Assembly: GCA_021324415.1 (NCBI GenBank)
Contig: JAJPJF010000146.1
Span: 1-36,527 of the forward strand
Reading direction: 5' to 3'
Length of the DNA: 36,527 nucleotides
Source of the DNA: Nostocales cyanobacterium Centralia_MAG_434
Lineage (GTDB): Bacteria; Cyanobacteriota; Cyanobacteriia; Cyanobacteriales; Nostocaceae
This document shows positions 8,881 through 18,408 of this stretch, piece after piece. Both the position numbers and the translations under genes were made by a program. The stretch's first letter is position 1, and each line of letters opens with the position of its first letter. The notes beneath the pieces are model-generated. The model was not told the DNA's origin and did not search any database. It was given only the letters and a program-made list of their open reading frames with translations.

Positions 8881-9531
8881 AACCACCTTTCTACCGATTT
8901 TGGCAGTTCAAATTACATCGTGGAAGATCTTTGAAAATAAGCAAGGTGAGATGTTTTAGTACAGGTATATTGAGCCTGGATAATTTACAGCAGCAAATTT
9001 AGTACATAAACTCAATTTTACACCATAACAAAAATTTACATGAATTCTCTCAAAAGTCCCATTGTTTTTCAGTACTTAATGAGTGTTAACACGATCAACA
9101 CATAGTTCTTTTTTCACTATATAGTCATACGAGTTGTTTTGGTGAGCTTTGCTAAACTTATCACTGGTTTGATCTGTATATTACTAGTGTCAGTTGACAA
9201 AGTGTCACTTACTAGATTCCTTGCCTAATGGGAGAAGCGATATTCTATGTTTGTGCAAGGAGTGATACCACTTCACCGCATTTTTGCTACAAGTTATCTT
9301 TGCGATCACTCCGGTTTCTGGGGTATTGCGGACTTAAAATGTTGCATCAAGTAAGTGAGTTGGTATAAAGTTATGCGGGGAAGCGCTTGGGCGGGAAAAA
9401 ACTCTCAAGTGCTTTTTTGTGCTTAAACAAAACAAGTTTGATTTTTGTACAAGAGTTATTTGATACCTTTGATACTGCGTCTATAGTGTAACATTCGAGA
9501 GTTTTAAAAACCGCATAAGTACGACATAGTT
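8881..9531. other. Intergenic region, 651 bp
   Basis: AT-rich DNA between the Lin0512 gene and the end of the VOC gene. Possible frames here are short, lack ribosome sites and do not look like protein. The only structure I see is the hairpin near 9381-9420. Confidence 0.5.
9381..9417 (+). terminator. Possible hairpin with T-tract
   Basis: AAGCGCTTG (9381-9389) can pair with CAAGTGCTT (9406-9414), with one wobble and a 16-nt loop, followed by a run of T. No plus-strand gene ends nearby. It may belong to an unannotated transcript, or act for the minus-strand VOC gene that ends at 9532, although the T-run is on the wrong side for that. Confidence 0.35.
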
Positions 9532-10560
9532 TTAAGCAGCTAATAAGTTCCAAAAATAACCATCAGGTGAAACAAACGAGAAGCTTGCTTCCTCAAACTC
9601 ATTGTTAATAATCGCTGTTACCTGTTGTGTTGCACTTGCTTTAATGAGATCGCTGTACAAATTTATTTCTCGAACTCGATAAGTGTACAAACACATCCCC
9701 AAACTACCTGGTTGCGCAGCTTCAAAGCGGGAATTTAGAACGATAGAATCGGGAAACCGAATGATGTAAAGTCTACCGGATCGTGCAGCAAATAAATCAG
9801 ATGTGGACGAACGCGGATCATCAAAAGCAGTGACTACAAACTTTTCTCCGGGTTGTAGATCAAAAATTGCCCGACCTGCTAATGATGATTCATAGCTAGT
9901 CTCCACGTCATCACGCACTCGTAGCAGACCCAAAACTTCCTCATAAAATTTCAGCGTTTCCTTACTATCATCTTGAATGACCATTCCTAAATGGGTAAAC
10001 TGGCTGGTCTTAAAGGCAGAATTAGTGTTGATGGCTCCATAGTGTGGCAATGTGTAGCCGTATCTTTGAAACAGAACCTGGCGCGTTAGCGGTTGCAGCA
10101 TGAGCATTTCTCGTACTCCTATTGCTGTGTCAAAAAAAGGACGGCTTTTTCTGTCCTTGTTGTAGATAACTTCCCAGTAAGGATTGGTGTACTTGATCGG
10201 CCAACTATCTGCAACAGCTTCTTCGATATGATTCAAAATGTTTAACACATCAGCAGTTAAAGTTGTTGCCCACCGATTACCCTTTACTTTCATCGACTCC
10301 ATCCCCAATCCTTCATTGATATGGTTTTGCCAAACCATCAGCCGGATCAAACCATGATCTGCATTTTGATGATAGAGGCGGATCGACTGCAAAGATGAAT
10401 CTACTCCATACAACTGATGAGCTGCAGCAGCAGATAGTTCTCCAATTCGACCAACGTGATAACCAAATTGCTCCCAATATTGAATTGCTGAGATTGGTTC
10501 TATAACGCCAATACACACCTCATAGATACCTTCAATTTGTGATTGTTGTTTTTGAGTCAT
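9532..10560 (-). CDS. Two-domain VOC (glyoxalase/dioxygenase-fold) protein
   Basis: A 342-residue protein if started at ATG 10560, with TGAAGGG about 9 nt upstream; a TTG three codons earlier is less likely. Two halves each read like vicinal-oxygen-chelate modules: residues about 10-140 (YEVCIGVIEPISAIQYWEQF) and about 190-340 (FTHLGMVIQDDSKETLKFYEEVLGL). The second half has the classic TxLGM and FYxxxLG elements and ends in VSPDGYFWNLLA. Metal ligands would be His193 or nearby and a late Glu, but the full His/Glu set is not clear by eye, so activity is uncertain. The gene starts 13 bp after the stop of the CHASE2 kinase and is probably co-expressed with it. The fold is confident; the substrate is unknown. 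Confidence 0.82.
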   Translation of the reverse strand: MTQKQQSQIEGIYEVCIGVIEPISAIQYWEQFGYHVGRIGELSAAAAHQLYGVDSSLQSIRLYHQNADHGLIRLMVWQNHINEGLGMESMKVKGNRWATTLTADVLNILNHIEEAVADSWPIKYTNPYWEVIYNKDRKSRPFFDTAIGVREMLMLQPLTRQVLFQRYGYTLPHYGAINTNSAFKTSQFTHLGMVIQDDSKETLKFYEEVLGLLRVRDDVETSYESSLAGRAIFDLQPGEKFVVTAFDDPRSSTSDLFAARSGRLYIIRFPDSIVLNSRFEAAQPGSLGMCLYTYRVREINLYSDLIKASATQQVTAIINNEFEEASFSFVSPDGYFWNLLAA

Positions 10561-10573
10561 GAAATGCAACCCT

Positions 10574-12757
10574 TCACGATGTAATTTGTTTCAAATCCTG
10601 TAGTACTGCTGCAGCTGATTGGTAGCGATCGCTAAAGTGATAACGCACCATCTTATCCAAAATCACCGCTAATTCTTCACTCACTTGGGCCCATTGACGC
10701 CACATGATAGTACCTGTATCGGCATGAGGTTGGAGTTCTTGAGGTAAGATACCTGTTATTGCTTGAATAGCAATGATTCCTAAAGCGTAAATATCACTAT
10801 TTAAGCGAGGATAACCGATAAATTGTTCGGGGGGTGCATAACCCCGTGTCCCAATAGCTACAGTTGCTAATTCGGTCTTTTCTGTAGCAGGTGGTTGCAT
10901 TAGCTTAACAGCACCAAAATCGATTAGTACTAGCCGATTATCGGTAATAGATCTAATAATATTACTAGGCTTAATATCACGATGAATCACTCTGTACTCG
11001 TGAACAAATTCCAAGATTCCTAAAATTTCTTTTAAAATTTTTATAACAGAATCTTCATCTTTTATCCCCTGAATAGGAGGCAATTCCTCACTCAAAGCAT
11101 GTCCCTGAATATATTCTTGTACTAAATAAAATTCATGATTTTCTTCAAAATATGCCAGGAGTTCTGGAATCTGATTGTGTTTACCCAAAACTTCTAAAAT
11201 TTCAGCTTCAGTGTCAAATAATCTTCTCGCAACCTGTAAAAATTTTGGGTCTCGGCGAGCTGGCATCAATTGTTTGACAACACAAATAGGATGACCTGGA
11301 CGCTGGGTATCTGCAGCCAAATAAGTACAGCCAAATCCACCTGAACCAAGAACTGTAGTGATTTCATAGCGCCCTCGCAGTAGAGGAGAACGGGAAGGAG
11401 GAGAGACAACAGGGGAAGGAGGGAGGGTATCCTGTATGTGAGAGGTTTCTTTGAGAAGTGTATTTAATTGTGCGATCACTTCTTGTTGTTTTTCAACTTG
11501 AAGAATAATAATCTTTGTTTGCTGTTGGGTTTGGTAAGTCGTGTAAGCCATAACACTTAAGCCTGTAAAGACTAAGGCTAAAGCTGACGGAATTATAGGT
11601 ATCCATCCTGTTGTTCCTATAAACAGGAGATAGCAGATTGCCACTAAACACCCCAGCATTGCTCCATCAGTCAGACCTAGGTGTAAAGGATGTCTAAATT
11701 TCCAGGCCAAAACACCTCCCAATAATGACCAACCCCACACCCAGATGGCTTCAGCCCAATTTGACCAATACCAAATGAGGGGTCTTCCATCTAGCACTGT
11801 ACTGATAATTTGGCTTGTAATCTGTGCGTGGATGAATACAGATGGCATTCTTGGTGGTTGACTATAGGGAGTGTAGAAGCTTTGAGTAACACTCCGGGCA
11901 GTTGTGCCAATGATGACAAGATGATCTTTGACTAAATGAGGATTGATTTGATTTTTGAGGACTTGTGTCAGTGTGACTTGCTTGAAAAAGTGATTTGGGT
12001 TATGGTAGTTTATTAAAATTTGGTGGCCTCTTGCATCTAAATGCTGATATCCACCGGAATTCTTAGTAAGAGTGCGGAAAAGAGTATTGCCAAATTCAAA
12101 ATCATGTTGATTCGGGAAAACTAAGTTAATGTTTTGTTTCTTCAAGTATTTGGTTGCCAGTTGCGCGGCAAACGAGAATTGAGTTTTACATTTTCTGTCT
12201 TTTTCAGAATGAGCAAATAATAAACTGCGGCGGACAACGTGATCTTCATCAGAGAGCAGATCCGTAAAGCCAACATTATCTGTAGAAAAATTTGGCGGCG
12301 GTGCAATTTCTGGGTTATCTGGGCTAGCTATACTGCTTGTGAATGCACAAACACTAATAATATTGTTACGCGCCAGACCCACTGCTAAATTTTTCTGGGT
12401 TGTTCTATAGAGATCTAGACCAATGACACGCGGTTGATAGGATTGAAGCTTTGCCAATAGCCGATTAATTACAGTATCAGATAGAGACGATTGCTCCCGT
12501 TGGATATCATCCTCAGTGATCGTGACTAGTAAGATACGTGAATCAGGTGCTTCTTTTGGACGTAACCGTAGCATTTGGTCGTAAGCACTTAACTCCCATG
12601 ACTGCAACCAGTTCAATTCTCGAACTCCCAACACTACGGCAGTCACTCCTAGACTGGTGATCATTACAATTTGCAGCCAGTCTTTTGTGGTCGTGTCTTT
12701 TTTGCGCCTCTGTTTTCCCCACACGACACGGAGTTTTTGCAGCAGTTTAGTAATCAC
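10574..12757 (-). CDS. CHASE2-domain serine/threonine protein kinase
   Basis: A 727-residue membrane kinase. A first membrane helix lies at about 28-46, then an extracytoplasmic CHASE2 sensor at about 50-325, then three membrane helices between about 335 and 408, a short coiled coil (411-440), a Pro/Ser linker and a protein kinase domain at 464-725. Kinase motifs are intact: glycine loop GSGGFG (471-476), VVK with Lys495, catalytic IHRDIKPSN (591-599), DFG (613-615) and GTRGYAPPEQ (636-645). It would sense a signal outside the cytoplasmic membrane and phosphorylate Ser/Thr inside. CHASE2-kinase fusions of this layout are typical of cyanobacteria. The VOC gene follows 13 bp downstream. Confidence 0.95.
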   Translation of the reverse strand: MITKLLQKLRVVWGKQRRKKDTTTKDWLQIVMITSLGVTAVVLGVRELNWLQSWELSAYDQMLRLRPKEAPDSRILLVTITEDDIQREQSSLSDTVINRLLAKLQSYQPRVIGLDLYRTTQKNLAVGLARNNIISVCAFTSSIASPDNPEIAPPPNFSTDNVGFTDLLSDEDHVVRRSLLFAHSEKDRKCKTQFSFAAQLATKYLKKQNINLVFPNQHDFEFGNTLFRTLTKNSGGYQHLDARGHQILINYHNPNHFFKQVTLTQVLKNQINPHLVKDHLVIIGTTARSVTQSFYTPYSQPPRMPSVFIHAQITSQIISTVLDGRPLIWYWSNWAEAIWVWGWSLLGGVLAWKFRHPLHLGLTDGAMLGCLVAICYLLFIGTTGWIPIIPSALALVFTGLSVMAYTTYQTQQQTKIIILQVEKQQEVIAQLNTLLKETSHIQDTLPPSPVVSPPSRSPLLRGRYEITTVLGSGGFGCTYLAADTQRPGHPICVVKQLMPARRDPKFLQVARRLFDTEAEILEVLGKHNQIPELLAYFEENHEFYLVQEYIQGHALSEELPPIQGIKDEDSVIKILKEILGILEFVHEYRVIHRDIKPSNIIRSITDNRLVLIDFGAVKLMQPPATEKTELATVAIGTRGYAPPEQFIGYPRLNSDIYALGIIAIQAITGILPQELQPHADTGTIMWRQWAQVSEELAVILDKMVRYHFSDRYQSAAAVLQDLKQITS

Positions 12758-13049
12758 AGTTTTGGGGCAATTATCTGCTCATTGTAACACGCCACAATAT
12801 TCGGTGATGGATTTGCATGATGATAGATGGATGAGGGTAATGTAAATGTTTGTAAGGTCAAGATATGATGTCTGCACAAATGAACTCCCCGATTAGCTGC
12901 CTCTGCATAGTTCAACAACTATCTATGTATCTTTGCCTAATACATGTTACTTTTGATAGCAGAAATTTTTCCCACCCTCATTCATGCTATTAGGCGAGAA
13001 GTATCTGTGGGTAGTATTTTTAGGTAGAGACTGCGCTCAGTATTTGCGT

Positions 13050-14411
13050 TCAAGAATTGGGCATTGGTACCTGACTCTGTAGATTATTTTGACTGCCCAA
13101 TGTCTGAGGTACTCGTATCCCAAGCGCTACCATAATAGTTGCCATGTATGATACCAAAGACATCCACAAAAGGTGATTGCTGTGGAAATACCATGATGCG
13201 ATCGCCAAGGGGAGAAAACCCAATCCAAAGGCTAGTAAGACAGCATTGCGTAGAATTGTACCCTCTTTTAAGCCGATAAAATATCCCTCTAGCATGAAAG
13301 CGATCGCAGTTAATGATAAAAGGGGTAGCAACCAGACTGTATAGTTAACAATGTGTTTATTGACCTCTGCATGATTAGTTAACAGTCCAAACACCACATC
13401 TGGAAACAAGACAGACACCATTGCAAAAGTGAGTGCAATGAGTAAGCTCGTTAAGATGGAGACTATAATCAATGGACTCATTTGTTCTTTAGTCCCCTTA
13501 CCTTGAAAGTTTCCAGTCAATGTTTGGGTTGTCATCCCTACACCTTGAACCGTAAACTGACTCAGCAAAGCAATCTGGAGAAGCAAGCCGTTTTCTGCTA
13601 AGACATTAGTCCCCATTGCTGCACTGAGGTTTGTAAAAATGGCATAGCTAGAAATCAGGGCTAGAAACCGGATCAGAATGTTACTCTTCAAGACAACAGT
13701 CTCTTTAATAGCTTTCCAATCAAAAAATTCTTTCAAAGTAGCTGGTACAACTTTCCACGGGATACTGAAGCAAACCCCAACCAAACCAGTCATTAACATA
13801 AGATACTGACTAACAGCTGTTGCTAGTCCGGCTCCCATGCTTGCCCAACCCCACTTGACAATCATCAGATAGTCCAGTGCGACATTAGCGCCATTTCCAA
13901 TGATCGACATCAGCAGCACCACGCCATTCATTTCCCGTCCCAGAAACCAACCAATCACAACAAAGTTGAGTAAGACAGCAGGTGCTCCCCAAATTCTGGC
14001 GTTAAAATAATCAACCCCAGAACTTTCAATTTCTGGGGAACCACTTAAGATGGTAAATCCAATTTTTTGTAACGGGTATTGCAGCAGCAGAATCAACAAT
14101 CCAATTCCTAAAGCAATCAAACCACTTCGTAGTCCTGCTAACAGTACTGCTTTAGTGTCATCGAGTCCAACAGCTTGTGCCGTTAGGGCATTAGCACTTG
14201 TGCGGAGAAATTTCAACACACGGTAAAGGTAGTCAAAAAGGATTGTTGCTAGGATGACTCCTGCCAAGTGACGAATATCTGCCAAATGCCCCAGAAAGGC
14301 AACATCAACTAGACCTGCTAAAGGTACCATCATATTGGAAAGCACGCTAATACTTGCCAATCGGTAAAAGCGAGGCAAAAAGTTGTACTGGGTTGAACTG
14401 GCAATTGTCAT
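13050..14411 (-). CDS. MATE-family efflux transporter (DinF-like)
   Basis: A 453-residue protein with about twelve hydrophobic segments. The N-terminal part SVLSNMMVPLAGLVDVAFLGHL has the MATE signature in which an early helix is followed by a Val-Asp-Ala/Val-x-x-x-Gly-His-Leu pattern, as in DinF/NorM proteins. The two six-helix halves are visible, the second starting near residue 245. It would export cationic or organic compounds using a Na+ or H+ gradient across the cytoplasmic membrane; the substrate is unknown. The gene starts 85 bp after the Crp remnant on the same strand, so the lost regulator may once have controlled it. The downstream side is 290 bp of non-coding DNA. Confidence 0.92.
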   Translation of the reverse strand: MTIASSTQYNFLPRFYRLASISVLSNMMVPLAGLVDVAFLGHLADIRHLAGVILATILFDYLYRVLKFLRTSANALTAQAVGLDDTKAVLLAGLRSGLIALGIGLLILLLQYPLQKIGFTILSGSPEIESSGVDYFNARIWGAPAVLLNFVVIGWFLGREMNGVVLLMSIIGNGANVALDYLMIVKWGWASMGAGLATAVSQYLMLMTGLVGVCFSIPWKVVPATLKEFFDWKAIKETVVLKSNILIRFLALISSYAIFTNLSAAMGTNVLAENGLLLQIALLSQFTVQGVGMTTQTLTGNFQGKGTKEQMSPLIIVSILTSLLIALTFAMVSVLFPDVVFGLLTNHAEVNKHIVNYTVWLLPLLSLTAIAFMLEGYFIGLKEGTILRNAVLLAFGLGFLPLAIASWYFHSNHLLWMSLVSYMATIMVALGIRVPQTLGSQNNLQSQVPMPNS

Positions 14412-14496
14412 AAATGGCTTGTATGGGAGATGATTTCAGTTGACATTTATTTAGTGTACGCGACGAGATTGAAAGATGACGGAATGTCAGGAAATC

Positions 14497-14860
14497 TCAA
14501 GACTGCAAGTTGATCAACCCCTGGCGATCACACAATCGGATTGTCGTACCGTTCATCTCAATCATTCCTTCTGGACCTAATTTATAAAAGGCGCGGGAGA
14601 GCGTTTCTGGGATTGTGCCTAATAGTGCAGCGAGTTGTCCTTTTGGTAAATCTAGTTCGATCACATCTGCGTTGCTGTTGTGATCACTCAAATTTAACAG
14701 GTAGTGTGCTAAGCGTTGGGGGACTTCTTGAAATGAAAGAGTATCAACTAAGTGTGCTAATCGTCGCAAGTGTCGGGCAAAGGTTCCCAAGATAGCGATC
14801 GCTAGGGTTGGGTGTTGCTGCAAGACCAGCATAAATGCTGCTCTTAAGTTGCTAATCCCC
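14497..14860 (-). pseudogene. Crp/Fnr-family regulator remnant lacking its sensor domain
   Basis: The sequence from about 14860 down to the TGA at 14497 encodes a dimerisation helix (AFMLVLQQHPTLAIAILGTF) and a winged helix-turn-helix (KGQLAALLGTIPETLSRAFYKL), as in Crp/Fnr proteins. The whole N-terminal nucleotide-binding domain (about 120 residues) is missing. In its place the frame runs into an Arg/Thr/Gly stretch read from a 9-bp tandem repeat, then reaches an ATG at 14952 inside the end of the neighbouring gene. A 151-residue frame therefore exists but is unlikely to be a native start. The repeat or recombination at it probably deleted the 5' half. A DNA-binding fragment could still be made. 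Confidence 0.78.
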
Positions 14861-14932
14861 CTTGTCCTCCTTGTCCTCCTTGTCCTCCTTGTCCCCCTTG
14901 CCCCCCTTGTCTCCCTTGTCTCCCTTGTCCCT
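14861..14932. repeat. 9-bp tandem repeat, 8 units
   Basis: Eight consecutive 9-mers of the form CTTGTCCTC / CTTGTCCCC / CTTGTCTCC on the plus strand, ending just before the stop of the 230-residue gene. Such intergenic short tandem repeats are frequent in heterocyst-forming cyanobacteria. Here it marks the breakpoint where the Crp-family gene lost its N-terminal part. Confidence 0.92.
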
Positions 14933-14939
14933 CTCCTCA

Positions 14940-15632
14940 TCAAAGCATCCACTCCAGAACAAGACCTATGCTACTATCTTTGTGCCTGCGAGCATTTTGA
15001 TGCTGAAAATCTGTTCCAACACGAAGACTTTTGGTCACAGCATACCCTATGGCAAATGTTGTTAAACCAACTTCTTCATCAGTACCAGGAGCAACCCAAC
15101 TTTGTGTCACAGAAATATCTGCTGCACCAGTGCGGGACAATACCAACAATAGTCTCGCACCCACATTCACCCCATCTGTCGAGTAGCGGTTTGTGTATAT
15201 ATGCTTATATCCGACTACAGGGGCAAGATTAATGGAGCTACCTAAAGGACGCACATAATAATGCAAATCCGCGCCATAAGCCTCACGTCTCCCATTAAAT
15301 GCTCCCTGGTACTCACCACTAACTGTTAAGCCACTACGACCAATAAACACATCTTCTACACCAATATGAACCCCTAGTGCTTGCCCTGTAGAAGGAAACT
15401 GAGAATAGCCAAATCGTAGTCTAGTGCGAAAACTGGGATCATTCTTAATATCTTCCAAGACATTCGGTACTTTTAAGCGCCACCGCTGCAACACTGGACT
15501 ACCCTTAATGATTTCTGGACTTAAATCCAAATCCTGAGCAGATGCATTTGGAGTTTCACACCGACTAGGCACAGCTGCTAAGAGCACACAAGTGCCCAAT
15601 CCAAACCCACAAACAAATAACTCCTTCCGCAT
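14940..15632 (-). CDS. Secreted beta-barrel-like protein, unknown function
   Basis: A 230-residue protein with an N-terminal signal peptide (hydrophobic core about 5-21, predicted cut near residue 25). After a short linker, residues about 65-230 alternate hydrophobic and polar residues in strands such as RTRLRFGYSQF, LTVSGEYQGAF and GADLHYYVRPL, and the chain ends VLEWML with a terminal aromatic pattern. This suggests a small outer-membrane beta barrel of perhaps eight to ten strands. No known family was recognised. Its stop codon touches the 9-bp repeat. The terminator lying between it and acsF indicates it has its own promoter. Confidence 0.7.
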   Translation of the reverse strand: MRKELFVCGFGLGTCVLLAAVPSRCETPNASAQDLDLSPEIIKGSPVLQRWRLKVPNVLEDIKNDPSFRTRLRFGYSQFPSTGQALGVHIGVEDVFIGRSGLTVSGEYQGAFNGRREAYGADLHYYVRPLGSSINLAPVVGYKHIYTNRYSTDGVNVGARLLLVLSRTGAADISVTQSWVAPGTDEEVGLTTFAIGYAVTKSLRVGTDFQHQNARRHKDSSIGLVLEWML

Positions 15633-15662
15633 TCTTTGGCTTCCTTAGCTGATTAGAGGCTC

Positions 15663-15699
15663 GTAAAAAAAAGTGGCTCTGTATTCAGCAGAACCACTT
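15663..15699 (-). terminator. Rho-independent terminator after acsF
   Basis: AAGTGGCTCTG (15671-15681) pairs with CAGAACCACTT (15689-15699) with one mismatch and a 7-nt loop. On the minus strand the stem is followed by a long T-tract (15663-15672 region). It lies 25 bp after the acsF stop. Confidence 0.85.
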
Positions 15700-15723
15700 A
15701 ATTTTTAGCAAAACTTTTACTGC

Positions 15724-16800
15724 CTAGAATACAGTGCCTTCGATAGCTGCAGCATCAATAGGTTTCATTAGATACAGCCGCAAGCACTGCCAACCATTGG
15801 AAATGTAATATGGTAGCTTCTGGAAGAATTGCAGGAATTTGGGAGTTCCAGAGTTGGCGATCGCAGTCAATTTCTCGTTATTTTTAATACAAACATCTAA
15901 CCGTTGATAGAATTCTGGATTTTCAACATCCAGCATCACTGGGAAGACTCGTCCTGCAGTTTCATTGGTCTTCTTAATAACATAGATGTCGTATTCCCGT
16001 GCATCCAGTCCGATAGCGGCATAAAAGTCGCTACGTTGAATATCATTGAGATACATTGTGGCAAATACCGACAATAGGAAGAATCGGCACCACAGTCTTG
16101 CTTTCCAGTCATTCAACGTCTGGGGCTGAGTTCTCATGACAGCATCGAAGAAATCCCCGTGACGGTTTTCGTCTTGACACCAGTTTTCAAAGAACCGGAA
16201 GATTGGATAAATCCTGTTTTCAGGATGTGCTTCTAGATGACGATAAATTGTGATATATCGCCAATAACCTATCTTTTCTGAAAGATAGGTAGCGTAGAAA
16301 ATAAATTTTGGCTTAAAGAAAGTGTATTTGCGGCTCTTTGTCAGAAACCCTAAATCTAGGGAAAGATTAAAGTCTGACATCGCCTTATTCAAAAAGCCAG
16401 CATGACGCGCTTCATCACGAGACATCAAATTGAAGCACTCAGCCAATACAGGGCTTTTGTCTTTTAAGCGCCTACCAAGTTCTTTGTACAGCAAAAATCC
16501 CGAAAACTCTGCTGTACAGGAGCGTTCTAGAAATTCAATGAACAATCGGCGAGTTTCCCCGTCAATATGATCCCAGGATTGTTCAAACTCGACATCCCGA
16601 ACAAAATGATGGCGGTTATAGTCAGCACGAAACTCGTCCAGAATGGCTTTCAACTCGTCTTCATTGACGGAGATGTCCATCTGAGCCATCTCATCAAAGT
16701 CGGTAGTGTAGAACCGGGGTGTTAATAGGGTTTCTCTAGCAGGGACTTTAATCCCTGGGCGCAATTCTTCAAAGCCTGGTTTTTTGAGCGAATCTACCAT
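15724..16800 (-). CDS. acsF: Mg-protoporphyrin IX monomethyl ester oxidative cyclase (AcsF/ChlA)
   Basis: A 358-residue protein, the normal length for cyanobacterial AcsF. This diiron enzyme uses O2 to form the fifth ring of chlorophyll, converting Mg-protoporphyrin IX monomethyl ester to divinyl protochlorophyllide. Both carboxylate/His iron-binding signatures are intact: DEARH (Glu130, His133) and DENRH (Glu211, His214), with a further Glu at 98 in TAEFSGF. The N-terminus [20 protein letters not shown] is typical of the cyanobacterial enzyme. Sequence alone does not settle whether it is the aerobic (ChlAI) or low-oxygen (ChlAII) isoform, though it reads closer to my recollection of ChlAI. 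A terminator follows, and 436 bp of non-coding DNA precede it, shared with the divergent TM2 gene. Confidence 0.97.
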   Translation of the reverse strand: MVDSLKKPGFEELRPGIKVPARETLLTPRFYTTDFDEMAQMDISVNEDELKAILDEFRADYNRHHFVRDVEFEQSWDHIDGETRRLFIEFLERSCTAEFSGFLLYKELGRRLKDKSPVLAECFNLMSRDEARHAGFLNKAMSDFNLSLDLGFLTKSRKYTFFKPKFIFYATYLSEKIGYWRYITIYRHLEAHPENRIYPIFRFFENWCQDENRHGDFFDAVMRTQPQTLNDWKARLWCRFFLLSVFATMYLNDIQRSDFYAAIGLDAREYDIYVIKKTNETAGRVFPVMLDVENPEFYQRLDVCIKNNEKLTAIANSGTPKFLQFFQKLPYYISNGWQCLRLYLMKPIDAAAIEGTVF

Positions 16801-17236
16801 GTTTGATTGCCATGTGTGTTTTTTTATCTGGAGTGCCTGAGAAAGCCAAGAGTCATGCTCTCACCAGGTGTGTTTGGGGTGTCTCTGATATTTATACAGT
16901 GAGACGAGAGATATAGCATAGCATTTGTATAAAAATCAGTTTACCAAGGTGCGAGGAGAGTAAAGATAGGTAAAACGTTAAGAGTTGCAACAATCCTCAA
17001 ACTAGTAGCCGTCAGATCATAATGGTGGCTCATAAAATTACGTAATTTTTACAACTTCAAAAGCCGAAAATTTTTATAACTTTGGTTATCTTAGGATTAA
17101 TCACCATATTTTAGTTTAGGAGTAGCAAGTTAGTTCACAACATAATAAATTACTTTAGCGACCTGACCACCAGATCAAACAAAACGCCGTCAGAAAACTA
17201 TTTTAAGAAAATAAGAGCGAATCCAAGGTTTGGAAG
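16801..17236. other. Divergent promoter region between acsF and the TM2 gene
   Basis: A 436-bp gap between two genes that point away from each other; both promoters must lie here. It is AT-rich towards the TM2 gene. I could not assign a convincing -35/-10 pair, operator or riboswitch by eye, and no extra gene is apparent. Confidence 0.5.
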
Positions 17237-17734
17237 ATGAATTCTGAAAATAACACACATAAAGACCGTCTTCTGGTCTCCTATATCTTAAATGCAGCTT
17301 GGTTGGTTGGTTTAGGAGGACTGCACCGACTATATAACGGCAAGATAGGAACAGGCTTACTATGGCTGTTTACTGGTGGTGTATTGGGTATAGGGCAGTT
17401 TGTTGATTTGTTCCTCATCCCAAACATGGTTGATGAGTATGAAATGAAGCTCAGGTTAAAAGCAGGTGTATCCCCTCTAGGTATGCCACTAGATCAACCT
17501 GCGCAAACCTCCCAAGTTTACAAGCCAAATCGTCACCAATTGATGATGAAATTGATTGAAGCTGCAGAGAGCCGGGGTGGATCACTCACTGTTACCCAAG
17601 GTGTCAAGGCAACAGGCGCAGGGTTTGCTGAAGTAGAAGCTATCTTCCAAGAAATGCTGAAATCAGGCTATGTCAGGATAGATAACGACCCGGTTTCTGG
17701 AGCCGTTACCTACCACTTCCATGAATTGCACTAA
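17237..17734 (+). CDS. TM2-domain membrane protein with C-terminal winged-helix-like segment
   Basis: A 165-residue protein. Residues about 12-65 form a TM2 domain: two membrane helices with a tight turn (AAWLVGLGGLHRLYNGKIGTG, then LLWLFTGGVLGIGQFVDLFL) and the typical Gly-x-x-Gly-x-His-Arg and Gly-x-x-Asp elements. The soluble C-terminal part (about 98-165) reads like a small winged helix (SLTVTQGVKATGAGFAEVEA, then EEMLKSGYVRIDND-like strands). The function of TM2 proteins in bacteria is not established. The stop codon overlaps that of the convergent DUF2996 gene by 2 bp (TAA at 17732-17734 against TAG at 17731-17733). Confidence 0.85.
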   Translation: MNSENNTHKDRLLVSYILNAAWLVGLGGLHRLYNGKIGTGLLWLFTGGVLGIGQFVDLFLIPNMVDEYEMKLRLKAGVSPLGMPLDQPAQTSQVYKPNRHQLMMKLIEAAESRGGSLTVTQGVKATGAGFAEVEAIFQEMLKSGYVRIDNDPVSGAVTYHFHELH

Positions 17735-18408
17735 TTTCTTCCCAGCCACTTTTGACCAGTTAACCGCTGCACCACTCCATATATCATCAAATTGAGTGTA
17801 ACTTTTCGCTCATCAATGAGAAACGACTCAAGAGTGCTGGGTTTTTTGCCTTCATAACAGGAAAATCCCTTTTTCCCTTGAATATTTTCTTCTGGAAAAT
17901 ACAGGTTAAACTTGCGCAGGCCATTTTGCCAACTCCCCATGACCTGCCACCATTCTTCAGCATTGTCAAACCCAACAATGGAAACCTTCTGCTTCGCAAA
18001 ATTGAGATGTAAATCTTGCACCCCTTCTTTAGTGATCGCTTCTTGCAAAGCTGGTAAGTAATCCTGCTGAATAAATTCTGCAAACGGCTTATCTTCAACT
18101 GCTGGGGCTTTTTCCTTTTTAGCCGCTTTAGCTGCTGGTGGTGTTTCTCCATCCGCCTTGGCATCTGCAGGTTTTTCTCCGGCTGGCTTAGCTTTAGCTG
18201 CTGCTGGCTTTTCCCGCTTGGGTAGCGTAGCAGCATTGGGATTCTGTGGGTTTGCTGCTTTTGGATCTGGTGTGTTTGCAGTAGGAATGTCTGTTGCTTC
18301 GGGTGAGTCTGTACTAGGAGCTCTTTCTTCAGCAACACTGGGAGCCTGCTGGTCAACAGTGCTGGGAGCTACTTCTCCCGCTTCATTGTGATTGGTTGGT
18401 TCTGCCAT
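17731..18408 (-). CDS. DUF2996-family protein with Ala/Pro/Lys-rich N-terminal tail
   Basis: A 225-residue protein in two parts. Residues 1 to about 105 are low complexity, rich in Ala, Pro, Lys and Glu, and are probably disordered. Residues about 106-225 form a compact domain (FAEFIQQDYLPALQEAITKE, then KVSIVGFDNAEEWWQVMGSW and LIDERKVTLNLMIYGVVQRL) that matches the DUF2996 family, which is nearly confined to cyanobacteria and plastid-bearing organisms. No signal peptide or membrane helix is present. Its function is unknown; a link to photosynthetic membranes is plausible from its distribution and from neighbours acsF and psbA, but this is inference. It converges on the TM2 gene. Confidence 0.85.
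   Translation of the reverse strand: MAEPTNHNEAGEVAPSTVDQQAPSVAEERAPSTDSPEATDIPTANTPDPKAANPQNPNAATLPKREKPAAAKAKPAGEKPADAKADGETPPAAKAAKKEKAPAVEDKPFAEFIQQDYLPALQEAITKEGVQDLHLNFAKQKVSIVGFDNAEEWWQVMGSWQNGLRKFNLYFPEENIQGKKGFSCYEGKKPSTLESFLIDERKVTLNLMIYGVVQRLTGQKWLGRN

Noticed and set aside
14849-15232. Plus-strand frame opposite the beta-barrel-like gene
   Set aside because: It starts inside the 9-bp repeat with a Leu/Val run and is antisense to a signal-peptide-bearing gene.
17787-18356. 189-codon minus-strand frame inside the DUF2996 gene
   Set aside because: Shifted frame of a low-complexity gene; the DUF2996 frame has the conserved domain and the better start.
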